Source: Syntrophomonadaceae bacterium
GTDB lineage: Bacteria > Bacillota > DSM-12270 > Thermacetogeniales > Thermacetogeniaceae
Assembly (NCBI GenBank): GCA_012839645.1
Contig: DUMY01000161.1
Coordinates: forward strand, 1-42,580
Length of the DNA: 42,580 nucleotides
Direction of reading: 5' to 3'
The notes beneath the pieces are model-generated. The model had not been told where the DNA came from. It made no database searches and saw nothing but the letters and a program-made list of their open reading frames with translations. The position numbers were made by a program, and so were the translations under genes. This document shows positions 27,902-37,212 of this stretch, one piece after another (position 1 is the stretch's first letter; each line of letters opens with the position of its first letter).

Positions 27902-29170
27902 ATGGAGCTAACAGTGATGCCCTTACTGCAAAAACAGGCTATGGTTAACAACTCAGCTGTTGATACTGCTGTGGAACCTGCTTTTTCCTTTGTGGAGTTG
28001 CTTGGAGATTTGCTGGATACTGAAAATAATCTTTCCTGTGATCAATCCTTTGGAACTCACGAAAACACCATGCTTGGTGACAATGGTGAAATGTCCGACT
28101 GCTGTGCTTCATATGAAGAAGATTTTGAGGAGGAAGTGTATCAGATAGGAGAAGTGATGCCCCAACCTCAGCCGGCAAAGCCCGACGGCGCTGGCATTGA
28201 CCAGGTAGAGATCCCTTTAGATGGGGAAGGGGATGATTTGGCAAGGTTTTTGCCGTTTTTCCGGACTCTTCAGGAGCCCTCTTCATCAAACAAGACTCTT
28301 TTTTCGGATATCAGAACTCTGGATGTCAGAACGAGCACTAGTCTGCACTCGAATGTGGAAACTGACATCCCTGAGCAAGATGTACAGGAAGCAGAAGTCC
28401 AATTATCTAAAAAGTTACCCTTTCCAGATCTTAGTGTGAATAAAGAACTGCTTCTAAATGAGGATACCGGCACCCCGGAGCGATCTGTATCTGAAAGGGT
28501 AGGTGTCCAATTGTTGTTTGAAAAAAAGATACCTTCTCCGGATGCTCAGGAGAGTACAGCAAAATCTGCAGCAGGTAAAACAGTAATGGTTGAACAGGAA
28601 GGTATAAGAAACCATTTATTGTCTGCGGAGCCAGTGCACATGCAGCAGGAATCTGAAGGAGTATTGACAACAGGGCAAGCTGCTGAAAATACTCGGTTTA
28701 TACAGATCAATAATCACATCGGAGACCTTAAAACAGATGTGTTACCAAAAGAAACAGTGGAAACGATAGCCAACCAGATTATTGCTAAAGCGAACCTTTT
28801 TGTAGGAAAGGATCAGGCTGATCTAAAGCTGAAGCTTAAGCCAGAATTCCTGGGGCACCTCAATCTGAACATCCGGGTGGTGAAGGGTGTTGTCCAAGCG
28901 CATTTTATTGCTGATAACGCCGTGGCTGCCAGCTTGATTGAAGGGCATCTCTATGATCTGCGTCAGAGCTTAGAACAACAGGGAATATCCTGGCAGGAGT
29001 TGAGTGTTTCCGTGGGAGGAGAGCAAACCTCTCAAAATCTCATGGACTCCCGAGAATCTTATGGCGATACTCCCCAGATGGCTACACAGGAAAATCCCAG
29101 CAGAGGGGAGGAGCAACAAACACAAGGTGTTACCGGGTGGCAGCCGGGATCGATCAATTATTTAATTTAG
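27902..29170 (+). CDS. fliK: Flagellar hook-length control protein FliK
   Basis: C-terminal Flg_hook domain DLKLKLKPEFLGHLNLNIRVVKGVVQAHFIADNAVAASLIEGHLYDLRQSLEQQGI; position. Confidence 0.92.
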   Translation: MELTVMPLLQKQAMVNNSAVDTAVEPAFSFVELLGDLLDTENNLSCDQSFGTHENTMLGDNGEMSDCCASYEEDFEEEVYQIGEVMPQPQPAKPDGAGIDQVEIPLDGEGDDLARFLPFFRTLQEPSSSNKTLFSDIRTLDVRTSTSLHSNVETDIPEQDVQEAEVQLSKKLPFPDLSVNKELLLNEDTGTPERSVSERVGVQLLFEKKIPSPDAQESTAKSAAGKTVMVEQEGIRNHLLSAEPVHMQQESEGVLTTGQAAENTRFIQINNHIGDLKTDVLPKETVETIANQIIAKANLFVGKDQADLKLKLKPEFLGHLNLNIRVVKGVVQAHFIADNAVAASLIEGHLYDLRQSLEQQGISWQELSVSVGGEQTSQNLMDSRESYGDTPQMATQENPSRGEEQQTQGVTGWQPGSINYLI

Positions 29171-29326
29171 AAGTAGATGTCTGCGTCAATTCAAGCGGTG
29201 ATACCACCGGAGGATAAATGTCGCTTGATTCTGTTTGAAAGTCTGCTGGAACAATGACAGTATTCATGCAAACATCTGACATCGACCTCTGGACTCAGAC
29301 ATCTATTACAACAGGAGGTGATGAAA

Positions 29327-29782
29327 ATGGCTGGAGTAACGGAAGTTAATGCGGTTAATGCGTCTGCCCAGCAGACCCTCAATGTAGGTATGCAAAACCT
29401 TGGCAAAGATGATTTTCTGAAACTTTTAATTTGCCAGCTCAAACAGCAGGACCCCTTGGAACCAGTCAAAAATACGGAGTTTATTGCACAGATGTCCCAG
29501 CTGACATCCCTGGAGAATTTGCAGGAGCTGAATATAAAATTGGAATATCTGATGGGTATGCAGCAGTTAGCCCGGGAGAGGGAAGACCTGGCTTTTGCAG
29601 CAAGCCTGCTGGGACGACATATTGAAGCGGTCAGTCCTGAAAACGGCCAGGTGATGAAAGGGAGTGTCCGCGGGTTTCACCAGGAAAGAGGGGGCATCTG
29701 GCTGGAGTTGGAGGAAAAAGCTGTTCCCCTACATTGGGTTAATAAGGTTTTGGTTACAGCTGAGGATGGTGAAGATTTGTGA
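29327..29782 (+). CDS. flgD: Flagellar hook capping protein FlgD
   Basis: LGKDDFLKLLICQLKQQDPLEPVKNTEFIAQMSQLTSLENLQEL; RBS aggagg. Confidence 0.95.
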   Translation: MAGVTEVNAVNASAQQTLNVGMQNLGKDDFLKLLICQLKQQDPLEPVKNTEFIAQMSQLTSLENLQELNIKLEYLMGMQQLAREREDLAFAASLLGRHIEAVSPENGQVMKGSVRGFHQERGGIWLELEEKAVPLHWVNKVLVTAEDGEDL

Positions 29783-30144
29783 CAGACAAGATCTATTTTC
29801 CTCGTCCGATCTTGCCCGCAGCAAGGCGAACTGTAGAAAAAACTGAGAAAACACCGAAGGGTGAAACATTTCAAGAGATCCTTGCTCAGCAGTCTCTAAA
29901 GTTTTCCCGACACGCTCAGGAGCGGATTGCCCGCAGGAAGATTCCCCTTAATTCCGGCCAGCTTCAAAGGATCAATACAGCGGTAGAAAAGGCGGCTGCA
30001 AAGGGAGCAAATGACTCTTTGGTTCTTGTGGATAATCTCGCCTTTATCGTGAGTATCAAGAACCGGACTGTAGTTACAGCAATGGATGAACAGAGTGTAC
30101 GGGGGAATGTGTTTACGAAGATCGACAGTGCAGTGATCACTTAA
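29779..30144 (+). CDS. Flagellar operon protein of the TIGR02530 type
   Basis: FQEILAQQSLKFSRHAQERIARRKIPLNSGQLQRINTAVEKAAAKGANDSLVLVDNLAFIVSIKNRTVVTAMD; located between flgD and flgE. Confidence 0.88.
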   Translation: MTDKIYFPRPILPAARRTVEKTEKTPKGETFQEILAQQSLKFSRHAQERIARRKIPLNSGQLQRINTAVEKAAAKGANDSLVLVDNLAFIVSIKNRTVVTAMDEQSVRGNVFTKIDSAVIT

Positions 30145-30170
30145 AGGGATAAAAGGGCTGGACCTCAATG

Positions 30171-30211
30171 AGGGTGCCCTGGTTTACCGAATGACTGACG
30201 TAAACCACCCT
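30171..30211 (+). promoter_or_regulatory. Stem-loop in the flgE leader
   Basis: agggt-(gccct bulge)-ggtttac / gtaaacc-accct pairing immediately upstream of the flgE RBS. Confidence 0.5.
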
Positions 30212-30233
30212 GAAATAAGGAGGTTTTTAACAA

Positions 30234-31484
30234 ATGATGCGTTCACTTTTTGCTGCTGTCTCAGGATTAAAATGCCATCAGCAGCGGATGGATGTTATAG
30301 GCAACAACATTGCTAATGTGAACACCCCGGGCTATAAAAGGGGCCGGGTGAACTTTCAGGATATGCTCAACCAGACAATTCGAGGGGCCAGCAGGCCAGT
30401 GCCTGATGGTAGGGGGGGAACCAACCCCATGCAGATCGGGCCGGGTGTTTCTATCGGCAGCATCGACCTCATTATGGGAGGCAGCAGCCTGCAGGACACC
30501 GGAAAAAATACCGACCTGGGGGTTGATGGAGATGGTTTCTTTATCTTGAGTGATGGCAGCAGAAACTACTATTCGCGGGTAGGCTGTTTTGATTTTGATG
30601 GAGAAGGTAACATGATCAGCTTGCTGCATGGCCTGCGTGTTATGGGGTGGATGCCGGATGCGGAGGATCCTAACAGGCTATCAGACATTCTAACGGACAT
30701 TAAAATCAACCTCAATGAGTCGGAAGAGGCCAAAGCCACCGAAAATATGAGCTGTGGAGGGAATTTGGACAGTAGGGTTAAGACAGGTGAGTCTGAATCT
30801 ACAATTGTACTGCGCCATATGGTCTATGATTCCAAGGGGCAGGAGTATACTGTGCCCATTGAATTGAAGAAAACAGATGATAATAAATGGACATGGACCC
30901 TTGCGGACAACTCTATTATTGGCCCCAGGGGAGACAAACTAACTGGTACCGCTACCGGGGAAATAACTTTCGATACTATTGGAAAATACAGTACGGTTGA
31001 TAATAATTCCATTACTTTCACACCACCTGGATCAGACCAACTTACTATCAACCTAGATTTCTCCAAACTGACGCAGTACGGCTCTCCTTTCAGTGCTGAC
31101 ATTGAAAGCCAGGATGGGTATAAGAGCGGGACACTGGAGAGCTTTGCCATCGACCAGAGCGGATCCATTGAAGGGGTTTTCTCCAATGGAGTGAGCAGAA
31201 GGTTGGGACAGATTGCTCTTTCCCGTTTTACTAACCCTGCGGGTCTATTCAAGGAGGGTAACTCCCTCTACTCGGTTACCAGCAACTCCGGAGCCCCTAA
31301 TGTTAACATTGCTGGCAGCAGTGGTTTCGGTACTGTCAAACCGGGTTCTCTGGAGATGTCCAATGTGGATCTCTCCAGTGAGTTTACTGATATGATTATT
31401 ACTCAGCGGGGATTTCAGGCCAATTCCCGGGTGATAACAACATCAGATGAGATGCTGCAGGAGTTGGTCAACCTGAAGAGGTAA
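30234..31484 (+). CDS. flgE: Flagellar hook protein FlgE
   Basis: MRSLFAAVSGLKCHQQRMDVIGNNIANVNTPGYKRGRVNFQDML; C-terminal EMSNVDLSSEFTDMIITQRGFQANSRVITTSDEMLQELVNLKR. Confidence 0.97.
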   Translation: MMRSLFAAVSGLKCHQQRMDVIGNNIANVNTPGYKRGRVNFQDMLNQTIRGASRPVPDGRGGTNPMQIGPGVSIGSIDLIMGGSSLQDTGKNTDLGVDGDGFFILSDGSRNYYSRVGCFDFDGEGNMISLLHGLRVMGWMPDAEDPNRLSDILTDIKINLNESEEAKATENMSCGGNLDSRVKTGESESTIVLRHMVYDSKGQEYTVPIELKKTDDNKWTWTLADNSIIGPRGDKLTGTATGEITFDTIGKYSTVDNNSITFTPPGSDQLTINLDFSKLTQYGSPFSADIESQDGYKSGTLESFAIDQSGSIEGVFSNGVSRRLGQIALSRFTNPAGLFKEGNSLYSVTSNSGAPNVNIAGSSGFGTVKPGSLEMSNVDLSSEFTDMIITQRGFQANSRVITTSDEMLQELVNLKR

Positions 31485-31509
31485 TGAGCGATAAATAACT
31501 AATTTTGGG

Positions 31510-31551
31510 CCTGCTCTAAAGGGGGTGGGCCCGCCCCCCAAGAGGGGCAGG
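31510..31551 (+). other. Strong GC-rich stem-loop downstream of flgE, no T-tract
   Basis: cctgctctaaagggggtgggcccgccccccaagaggggcagg: near-palindromic ggggg(t)gggccc(g)ccccc core with outer cctgc/gcagg pairing. Confidence 0.7.
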
Positions 31552-31568
31552 AAAGGGGTGCAGACGGT

Positions 31569-31799
31569 TTGATTCCTTTAACGCGTCTTAACAATCAGGA
31601 GTTTTATGTAAATTCGGATCTCATCGAATCTGTGGAGAGCACTCCAGATACCGTTGTAACCCTGACTACTGGGAAGAGGTTTATTGTAAAAGAGAGTCCC
31701 TCAGAAGTTTTAAGGCGCATAGTGGAATTTCGCAGGTCAATTTCTCGCTGTCTGCTGCAGGAAGGAATTGAAGAATCATTAGAGGATGGTGAAGTGTAG
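31569..31799 (+). CDS. SwrD/FlbD (YlzI) family flagellar protein
   Basis: IPLTRLNNQEFYVNSDLIESVESTPDTVVTLTTGKRFIVKESPSEVLRRI; position between flgE and fliL; TTG start. Confidence 0.92.
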   Translation: MIPLTRLNNQEFYVNSDLIESVESTPDTVVTLTTGKRFIVKESPSEVLRRIVEFRRSISRCLLQEGIEESLEDGEV

Positions 31800-32299
31800 T
31801 GGCTGGGGAGAACAGCGAAAAGCTCAACCCTCATGAGCAACGTGGGAAAGGAGTTGTTGTCAACCAAAAAATTCTGATCATCGGCTGTGTGGCTGTTGTT
31901 TTATGTGCAGTGATTGCGCTGTTTACTGCATTCATGGTGGTCAGGAATGGTATTGGAGAAAACGAGTCATCTAAAACAGCTAATAATGCAGCCGCTCAAG
32001 TGGGGCAGCTTTTTGAAGTTGGTGAATTTACTACTAATCTGGCTTCCGGTGGTGCTAAAAAGTATGTGAAAGTAACAGTGGTTTTAGAGTTAAATAACCG
32101 CTCTTTAGAGAAGGAAATTAAAGAAAAGCTTCCTGTCTTAAAAGATAAGATTATTATTTTCTTTAACAGTAAAACCAGTGATGACCTGGAAGCAGAGAAC
32201 CGTGTCCAGCTGAAAAAAGCCATCCTTGCTGACCTGAATACCCATTTAAGCACAGGGAAAGTTGATAACATTTATTTTTCAGACCTGGTTCTGCAGTAA
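31799..32299 (+). CDS. fliL: Flagellar basal body-associated protein FliL
   Basis: Single N-terminal TM then FEVGEFTTNLASGGAKKYVKVTVVLELNNRSLEKEIKEKLPVLKDKIIIFFNSKTSDDL. Confidence 0.93.
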   Translation: MAGENSEKLNPHEQRGKGVVVNQKILIIGCVAVVLCAVIALFTAFMVVRNGIGENESSKTANNAAAQVGQLFEVGEFTTNLASGGAKKYVKVTVVLELNNRSLEKEIKEKLPVLKDKIIIFFNSKTSDDLEAENRVQLKKAILADLNTHLSTGKVDNIYFSDLVLQ

Positions 32300-32316
32300 C
32301 CAAGGCGGGGGGAGTG

Positions 32317-33318
32317 ATGGTTTTGGAAGATATTTTATCACAAGATGAGATTGACAGTTTGTTGAGTGCGCTTGCCTCAGGAGAAGTTACTGCAGATGAA
32401 CTTCTGGAAGAGGAGCAGACAAAAAAAACTCGTGTTTATGATTTTCGCAGGCCGAACAAATTTTCCAAGGAACAGGTTAATACCTTGGAGATAATTTATG
32501 ATAATTATGCCCGTACACTGTCAACTTTTCTCTCTGGCTTATTGCGGATAACAGTACAGGCAGTTTTACTATCTGTGGAACAACTTACCTATGAAGAGTT
32601 TATTCGCTCTATTCCGGATCCTTCTGTCATGTTGGTTTTTAACATGGATCCTCTTGAAGGCAATGGAATTTTGGAAATTAAAATTCCGCTTGCATTAGGG
32701 TTAATCGATATGCTAATGGGGGGACGTGGGGAATTGAATGTTCAAAGCCGTGCTTTGACTGAAATAGAACGTACCATTATGTGGCGAGTTGGACAGAAAA
32801 TGCTGGATATCTCCCGTGAGACATGGGCAAACATACTGGACTTTCATCCCAGGTTAAAAGTTATTGAGTCCAATCCTCAACTTGCACAGATTGTTTCCCC
32901 CACAGAGATGGTTATTTTGATTTCACTGGAAACAAGGATCGGAAAGAACGATGGAATTATCAACTACTGCTTTCCGTATCTTGCTTTGGAACCAGTTTTA
33001 GATAAATTGAGTGCACACTACTGGTTTACCCAAGATATAGGAGAGGTAGATCATGAACAGCGCCATTTTCTTCAGGAGCAGTTATTATCTGCAAAAATAC
33101 CGCTCAAGGCGGTTCTGGGTTCTAGTTATATAACTGTACGCGACCTGCTGGGAATTCAGGTAGGGGACGTTGTACCTGTGAACCGTAGGGTGGATGAGGA
33201 TCTAGGCGTTTATATAGGAAAATACCCCAAATTTACTGCAAAGCCAGGAGTTTCTCATAATAAAATTGCTGTTCAAATTACAGATTTGCTCGGTAAGGGA
33301 GGGTCAAATGGTGAATGA
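32317..33318 (+). CDS. fliM: Flagellar motor switch protein FliM
   Basis: LSQDEIDSLLSAL N-terminus, RRPNKFSKEQVNTLEIIYDNYARTLSTFLSGLLR, LGLIDMLMGGRGE. Confidence 0.96.
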   Translation: MVLEDILSQDEIDSLLSALASGEVTADELLEEEQTKKTRVYDFRRPNKFSKEQVNTLEIIYDNYARTLSTFLSGLLRITVQAVLLSVEQLTYEEFIRSIPDPSVMLVFNMDPLEGNGILEIKIPLALGLIDMLMGGRGELNVQSRALTEIERTIMWRVGQKMLDISRETWANILDFHPRLKVIESNPQLAQIVSPTEMVILISLETRIGKNDGIINYCFPYLALEPVLDKLSAHYWFTQDIGEVDHEQRHFLQEQLLSAKIPLKAVLGSSYITVRDLLGIQVGDVVPVNRRVDEDLGVYIGKYPKFTAKPGVSHNKIAVQITDLLGKGGSNGE

Positions 33319-34357
33319 AAAGGGCTTAACTCAGGAAGAAATTGATGCCTTGTTAAGGGACGAAAATGACGATGAATCCCTTACAGCTATGGAATTGGAT
33401 GCGCTTGGTGAAATTGCCAATATTACTATGGGATCTGCCGCTACTGCTCTCTCCAGTTTGATCGGTAAAAAAGTGGAGATTACGACCCCCCGGGTCTCGA
33501 TAACTACTCAATCCGAATTAAGACACGAGTACCCCTTGCCTTATGTCATAGTGAATGTTCAGTATACTGTTGGATTGGTTGGAGATAACGTACTGATCAT
33601 TAAAATAAAGGATGCTGGTTTGATAGTGGAACTGATGATGGGTGGGGATGATAGCGATTCACCTGAAGAGTTAAATGAACTGCATTTAAGCGCCATCGGA
33701 GAAGCTATGAATCAGATGATGGGTGCCGGGGCAACATCTATGTCTACAGTTTTTCAAAAAAAGATAGGGATCTCCCCTCCATCTGTGCGAGTGGTCAACT
33801 TGGCTGAGGATCAGATTCGTGAATCAGCAGATGATATCCAGTTGGTCAAGATAGTTTTTAATATGTATATAGAAGGGATCACTGATAGTGAAATCATGCA
33901 AATCGTTCCTCTTGATTTTGCTAAACACACAAGTGATTATCTGCTAACAGATATTGAGCAGGATGAGGGGCAGCAGCGAGCTGAACAACTCCCGGTGATG
34001 TCAGATGATAAACCTGTTCAGGATAATAATAAAAAGGACATTGCGGTGCAGCAGGTAAAGTTTGGCCCCCTGACGAAAACCGAAGCTCCCAAAGAAACAG
34101 GTAATATATCATTGATTATGGACGTACCCTTGCAGTTCTCTGTGGAACTAGGACGAACCCAGAAGACGATTAAAGATATATTAGATTTAGGGCCGGGAGC
34201 AATTGTGGAGTTGGATAAGCTGGCAGGTGAAGCTGTTGATATTTATGTAAATGGAAAATCTATTGCAAAGGGTGAAGTTGTGGTTATCGATGAGAATTAT
34301 GGGGTTAGAATAACTGAAATCCTGAGTTCAACCGAGAGAATGAGTAATCTGCGGTAA
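33308..34357 (+). CDS. fliY: Flagellar motor switch phosphatase FliY (CheC-like + FliN domains)
   Basis: LTQEEIDALL N-terminus, CheC-type ELDALGEIANITMGSAATALSSLIGKKVEI and SAIGEAMNQMMGAGATSMS, C-terminal SpoA domain MDVPLQFSVELGRTQKTIKDILDLGPGAIVELDKLAGEAVDIYVNGKSIAKGEVVVIDENYGVRITEI. Confidence 0.95.
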   Translation: MVNEKGLTQEEIDALLRDENDDESLTAMELDALGEIANITMGSAATALSSLIGKKVEITTPRVSITTQSELRHEYPLPYVIVNVQYTVGLVGDNVLIIKIKDAGLIVELMMGGDDSDSPEELNELHLSAIGEAMNQMMGAGATSMSTVFQKKIGISPPSVRVVNLAEDQIRESADDIQLVKIVFNMYIEGITDSEIMQIVPLDFAKHTSDYLLTDIEQDEGQQRAEQLPVMSDDKPVQDNNKKDIAVQQVKFGPLTKTEAPKETGNISLIMDVPLQFSVELGRTQKTIKDILDLGPGAIVELDKLAGEAVDIYVNGKSIAKGEVVVIDENYGVRITEILSSTERMSNLR

Positions 34358-34382
34358 GATTGGTTTTGGAGGAGGAAAACTG

Positions 34383-34745
34383 TTGGGCAAAAGGGTTTTA
34401 ATTGTTGACGATGCTGCGTTTATGCGGATAATGCTGAGGGACATCCTGACTAAAAATGGGTATATGGTGGTTGGGGAGGCTGAAAATGGCACAACAGCTG
34501 TTAATAAATACAAGGAACTGAAGCCTGATCTGGTAACCATGGATATTACCATGCCAGAACAAGATGGGATTAGTACTTTAAAGGAAATCCGCAAGATTGA
34601 TCCACAGGCTAAAGTTATTATGTGCAGTGCCATGGGACAGCAGGCGATGGTCATCGACTCTATCCAAGCAGGTGCCAAGGATTTTATTGTCAAACCATTT
34701 CAGCCGGAGCGCGTCATAGAGGCTGTTTCCAAGGTTATTGGATGA
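34383..34745 (+). CDS. cheY: Chemotaxis response regulator CheY
   Basis: Receiver domain RVLIVDDAAFMRIMLRDILTKNGY...PDLVTMDITMPEQDGISTLKEI...KDFIVKPFQ; TTG start. Confidence 0.95.
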   Translation: MGKRVLIVDDAAFMRIMLRDILTKNGYMVVGEAENGTTAVNKYKELKPDLVTMDITMPEQDGISTLKEIRKIDPQAKVIMCSAMGQQAMVIDSIQAGAKDFIVKPFQPERVIEAVSKVIG

Positions 34746-34761
34746 CCACGGAGGGATTCTT

Positions 34762-35211
34762 TTGACTATTTTTTTGACTGCAACCCAACTTGAGTACCAG
34801 GATCCTTCGCTGGTAGCTGTACCCAGCATGGGGGCAACCCTTCTGCGTCTGGTTTTGAGTCTGCTCATCGTTATTGTGCTTGCCTTTCTGGTGATCAAGT
34901 TTTTTCAACGGCAGATGCCTTTTACCAGATCAGGGCGCTGGATGAGGATCCTTGATCAGGTGGTGATCGGTCAAAACCGCGCTCTGCTTCTGACTGAAAT
35001 AGCAGGAAAAATTTATGTGCTGGGTGTGACAGATCACAACATAACAAAGCTTCTGGAAATTGATGATGCCTCCAAGGTTGCTCAATTTTCGGCAGAGGAT
35101 TTAGAAGCCGAAGAGTACTCGAATTCCTTCTGGAAGAAAACGCTGGAGCATTTCTTCCCGGGCAGAGGAAATAATTCAATCAGAAGTAAAGATTTTGGGG
35201 AGGGGGAATAG
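34762..35211 (+). CDS. fliO: Flagellar biosynthetic protein FliO/FliZ
   Basis: N-terminal TM then RWMRILDQVVIGQNRALLLTEIAGKIYVLGVTDHNITKLLEID; between cheY and fliP; TTG 34762 after ggaggga. Confidence 0.85.
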   Translation: MTIFLTATQLEYQDPSLVAVPSMGATLLRLVLSLLIVIVLAFLVIKFFQRQMPFTRSGRWMRILDQVVIGQNRALLLTEIAGKIYVLGVTDHNITKLLEIDDASKVAQFSAEDLEAEEYSNSFWKKTLEHFFPGRGNNSIRSKDFGEGE

Positions 35212-35214
35212 CTG

Positions 35215-35997
35215 GTGCGAGAAAGAAGAACAGTTATTACTGCGTGCTTCCTGCTCGCATTGGCAATGTGTTTCCTTATTTGCTGTTTTTTTGTGAATAA
35301 TACGGCAGATGCTCAACCTGTGCCAGTACCAAGGGTAACTCTGGATGTGGATACCGCTGAAAACCCCCAGGAAGTATCCCAGAGCCTGCAAATTTTATTG
35401 ATTATTACGCTGTTAGCTTTGGCTCCGGCGATCTTAATCATGGTGACATCATTTACCCGCATTATTGTGGTGTTCTCCTTTTTAAGGAATGCTTTAGCTA
35501 CTCAGCAGATGCCTCCCAACCAAGTGCTCATTGGTTTAGCTCTTTTCCTTACTTTTTTTATTATGGCCCCTACATGGCAGGAAATAAACGAAAATGCACT
35601 ACAGCCTTATTTGAAAGGGGAGGTTACCCAGCAGGCTGCTTTCCAGAGGGGAATGGAACCACTGCGCAACTTTATGTTCAAACAAACAAGAGAAAAGGAT
35701 CTAGCACTCTTTGTATCTTTTGCTAAAATACCAAGGCCTAATGAGTATCAGGATATCCCCAACCATGTGCTCATACCGGCTTTCGCCATCAGTGAACTGA
35801 AAACGGCCTTTCAGATCGGATTCATACTTTTTATACCATTTTTGGTGATCGATATGATTGTGGCCAGCACCTTGATGTCTATGGGGATGCTGATGCTGCC
35901 TCCTATGATGATCTCGCTTCCCTTTAAAATTCTCTTGTTTGTTATGGTTGATGGATGGCATCTGTTGATGCGGTCCCTGATGATTAGTTTTTCCTGA
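35215..35997 (+). CDS. fliP: Flagellar biosynthetic protein FliP
   Basis: [53 protein letters not shown]. Confidence 0.97.
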   Translation: MRERRTVITACFLLALAMCFLICCFFVNNTADAQPVPVPRVTLDVDTAENPQEVSQSLQILLIITLLALAPAILIMVTSFTRIIVVFSFLRNALATQQMPPNQVLIGLALFLTFFIMAPTWQEINENALQPYLKGEVTQQAAFQRGMEPLRNFMFKQTREKDLALFVSFAKIPRPNEYQDIPNHVLIPAFAISELKTAFQIGFILFIPFLVIDMIVASTLMSMGMLMLPPMMISLPFKILLFVMVDGWHLLMRSLMISFS

Positions 35998-36008
35998 GGT
36001 GTTTTTGA

Positions 36009-36278
36009 ATGACTGAGAACCTGGTGATTACTTTGGGTCGTGAAGCCTTATATGCTGTGCTGCTGGTCTCTGCGCCGATGTTAGGTGTGAGTCTGCTGGT
36101 GGGCCTTCTGGTGAGTATTTTTCAGGCGACAACACAGATTCAGGAGCAGACCCTGGCTTTTATACCAAAGATTATTGCTGTCCTGATAACTGTTGTTATT
36201 TTTGCTCCATGGATGATGAAAGTAATGCTTTCTTTTACCCAGAAGCTTTTACTCAATATGCACCTGCTCGCAAAGTAG
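36009..36278 (+). CDS. fliQ: Flagellar biosynthetic protein FliQ
   Basis: LLVSAPMLGVSLLVGLLVSIFQATTQIQEQTLAFIPKIIAVL. Confidence 0.96.
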   Translation: MTENLVITLGREALYAVLLVSAPMLGVSLLVGLLVSIFQATTQIQEQTLAFIPKIIAVLITVVIFAPWMMKVMLSFTQKLLLNMHLLAK

Positions 36279-36368
36279 GCAACCAGTCGCAGGACTGCAC
36301 CAGTAGAACATAAAAACAGAGCTGATTCAGGGAATGTGGCGGAAAAGAGCCTGAGGCTGTTCTTGCGA

Positions 36369-36401
36369 ACTTCCGATATCAGACTTCCGGCTTCCGACAT
36401 C
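36369..36401. repeat. Degenerate CTTCCGA(C/T)-type short repeat in the fliQ-fliR spacer
   Basis: acttccgatatcagacttccggcttccgacatc: three close ttccg units. Confidence 0.6.
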
Positions 36402-36422
36402 TATTTAAGGTATTTGGTGATT

Positions 36423-37208
36423 ATGGAATTATTGGATTTATTTTTTCAAAAGGCTGATTTATATTTATTGTTTTGGGGGAGAGTTACCGGGCTTTTTCTG
36501 ACAGCTATTCCTTTTAACAGCCGGAATATTCCTGTGCAGATTAAGGTCTGGCTTGCTGCTTTTGTTGCTTTTTTCTTATTTATGAGTTATTGGCAGGAGC
36601 CTATAACTGTTGCCCCTGGTCTCGTCGGTTACTTGTTTCAGTTTCTGAGTGAACTGTTGATCGGAGCTGCTATAGGATTTCTTACACAGATTGCTTTTGC
36701 TATCTTTCAAGTTGCCGGACAGTTCATCGATATGCAGACGGGCTTTGGCATCGTCAATGTCATTGACCCCCAATCAGGTCTTCAATTCCCGGTTATTGGG
36801 ACCTTTAAATATATTATTGCAGTAATTTTCTTTTTAAGTATCAATGGGCATCACTATCTGCTGGCAGCCCTTAATCAAAGCTATCATTACCTGCCTTTAG
36901 GGGAGAAGGCACAGATCTCAGAGCCTTTGATTCGCTGGATCCTAAACTTGGGAGGGGGTATGTTCAGCACCGCTTTCAAAATTGCTCTGCCGATTCTCGG
37001 GGCACTGTTTATTGCTGATCTGGCATTAGGTGTGATTGCCCGTACTGTACCCCAGATGAATGTTTTTTTGGTGGGGATGCCTTTCAAAATAGGGTTGGGT
37101 CTGGCTTTAGTACTGATCATGATGCCCCTTTTGGTTTGGGCTTTTGGACGTGTTTTTGCGGGACTCTTTGAGGACTTAACTACAATAATGATTCTTTTGG
37201 GGCGGTGA
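36423..37208 (+). CDS. fliR: Flagellar biosynthetic protein FliR
   Basis: Polytopic; LLFWGRVTGLFLTAIPFNSRNIPVQIKVWLAAFVAFF, QIAFAIFQVAGQFIDMQTGFGIVNVIDPQSG. Start moved from 36336 to ATG 36423. Confidence 0.94.
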   Translation: MELLDLFFQKADLYLLFWGRVTGLFLTAIPFNSRNIPVQIKVWLAAFVAFFLFMSYWQEPITVAPGLVGYLFQFLSELLIGAAIGFLTQIAFAIFQVAGQFIDMQTGFGIVNVIDPQSGLQFPVIGTFKYIIAVIFFLSINGHHYLLAALNQSYHYLPLGEKAQISEPLIRWILNLGGGMFSTAFKIALPILGALFIADLALGVIARTVPQMNVFLVGMPFKIGLGLALVLIMMPLLVWAFGRVFAGLFEDLTTIMILLGR

Positions 37209-37212
37209 TCAA

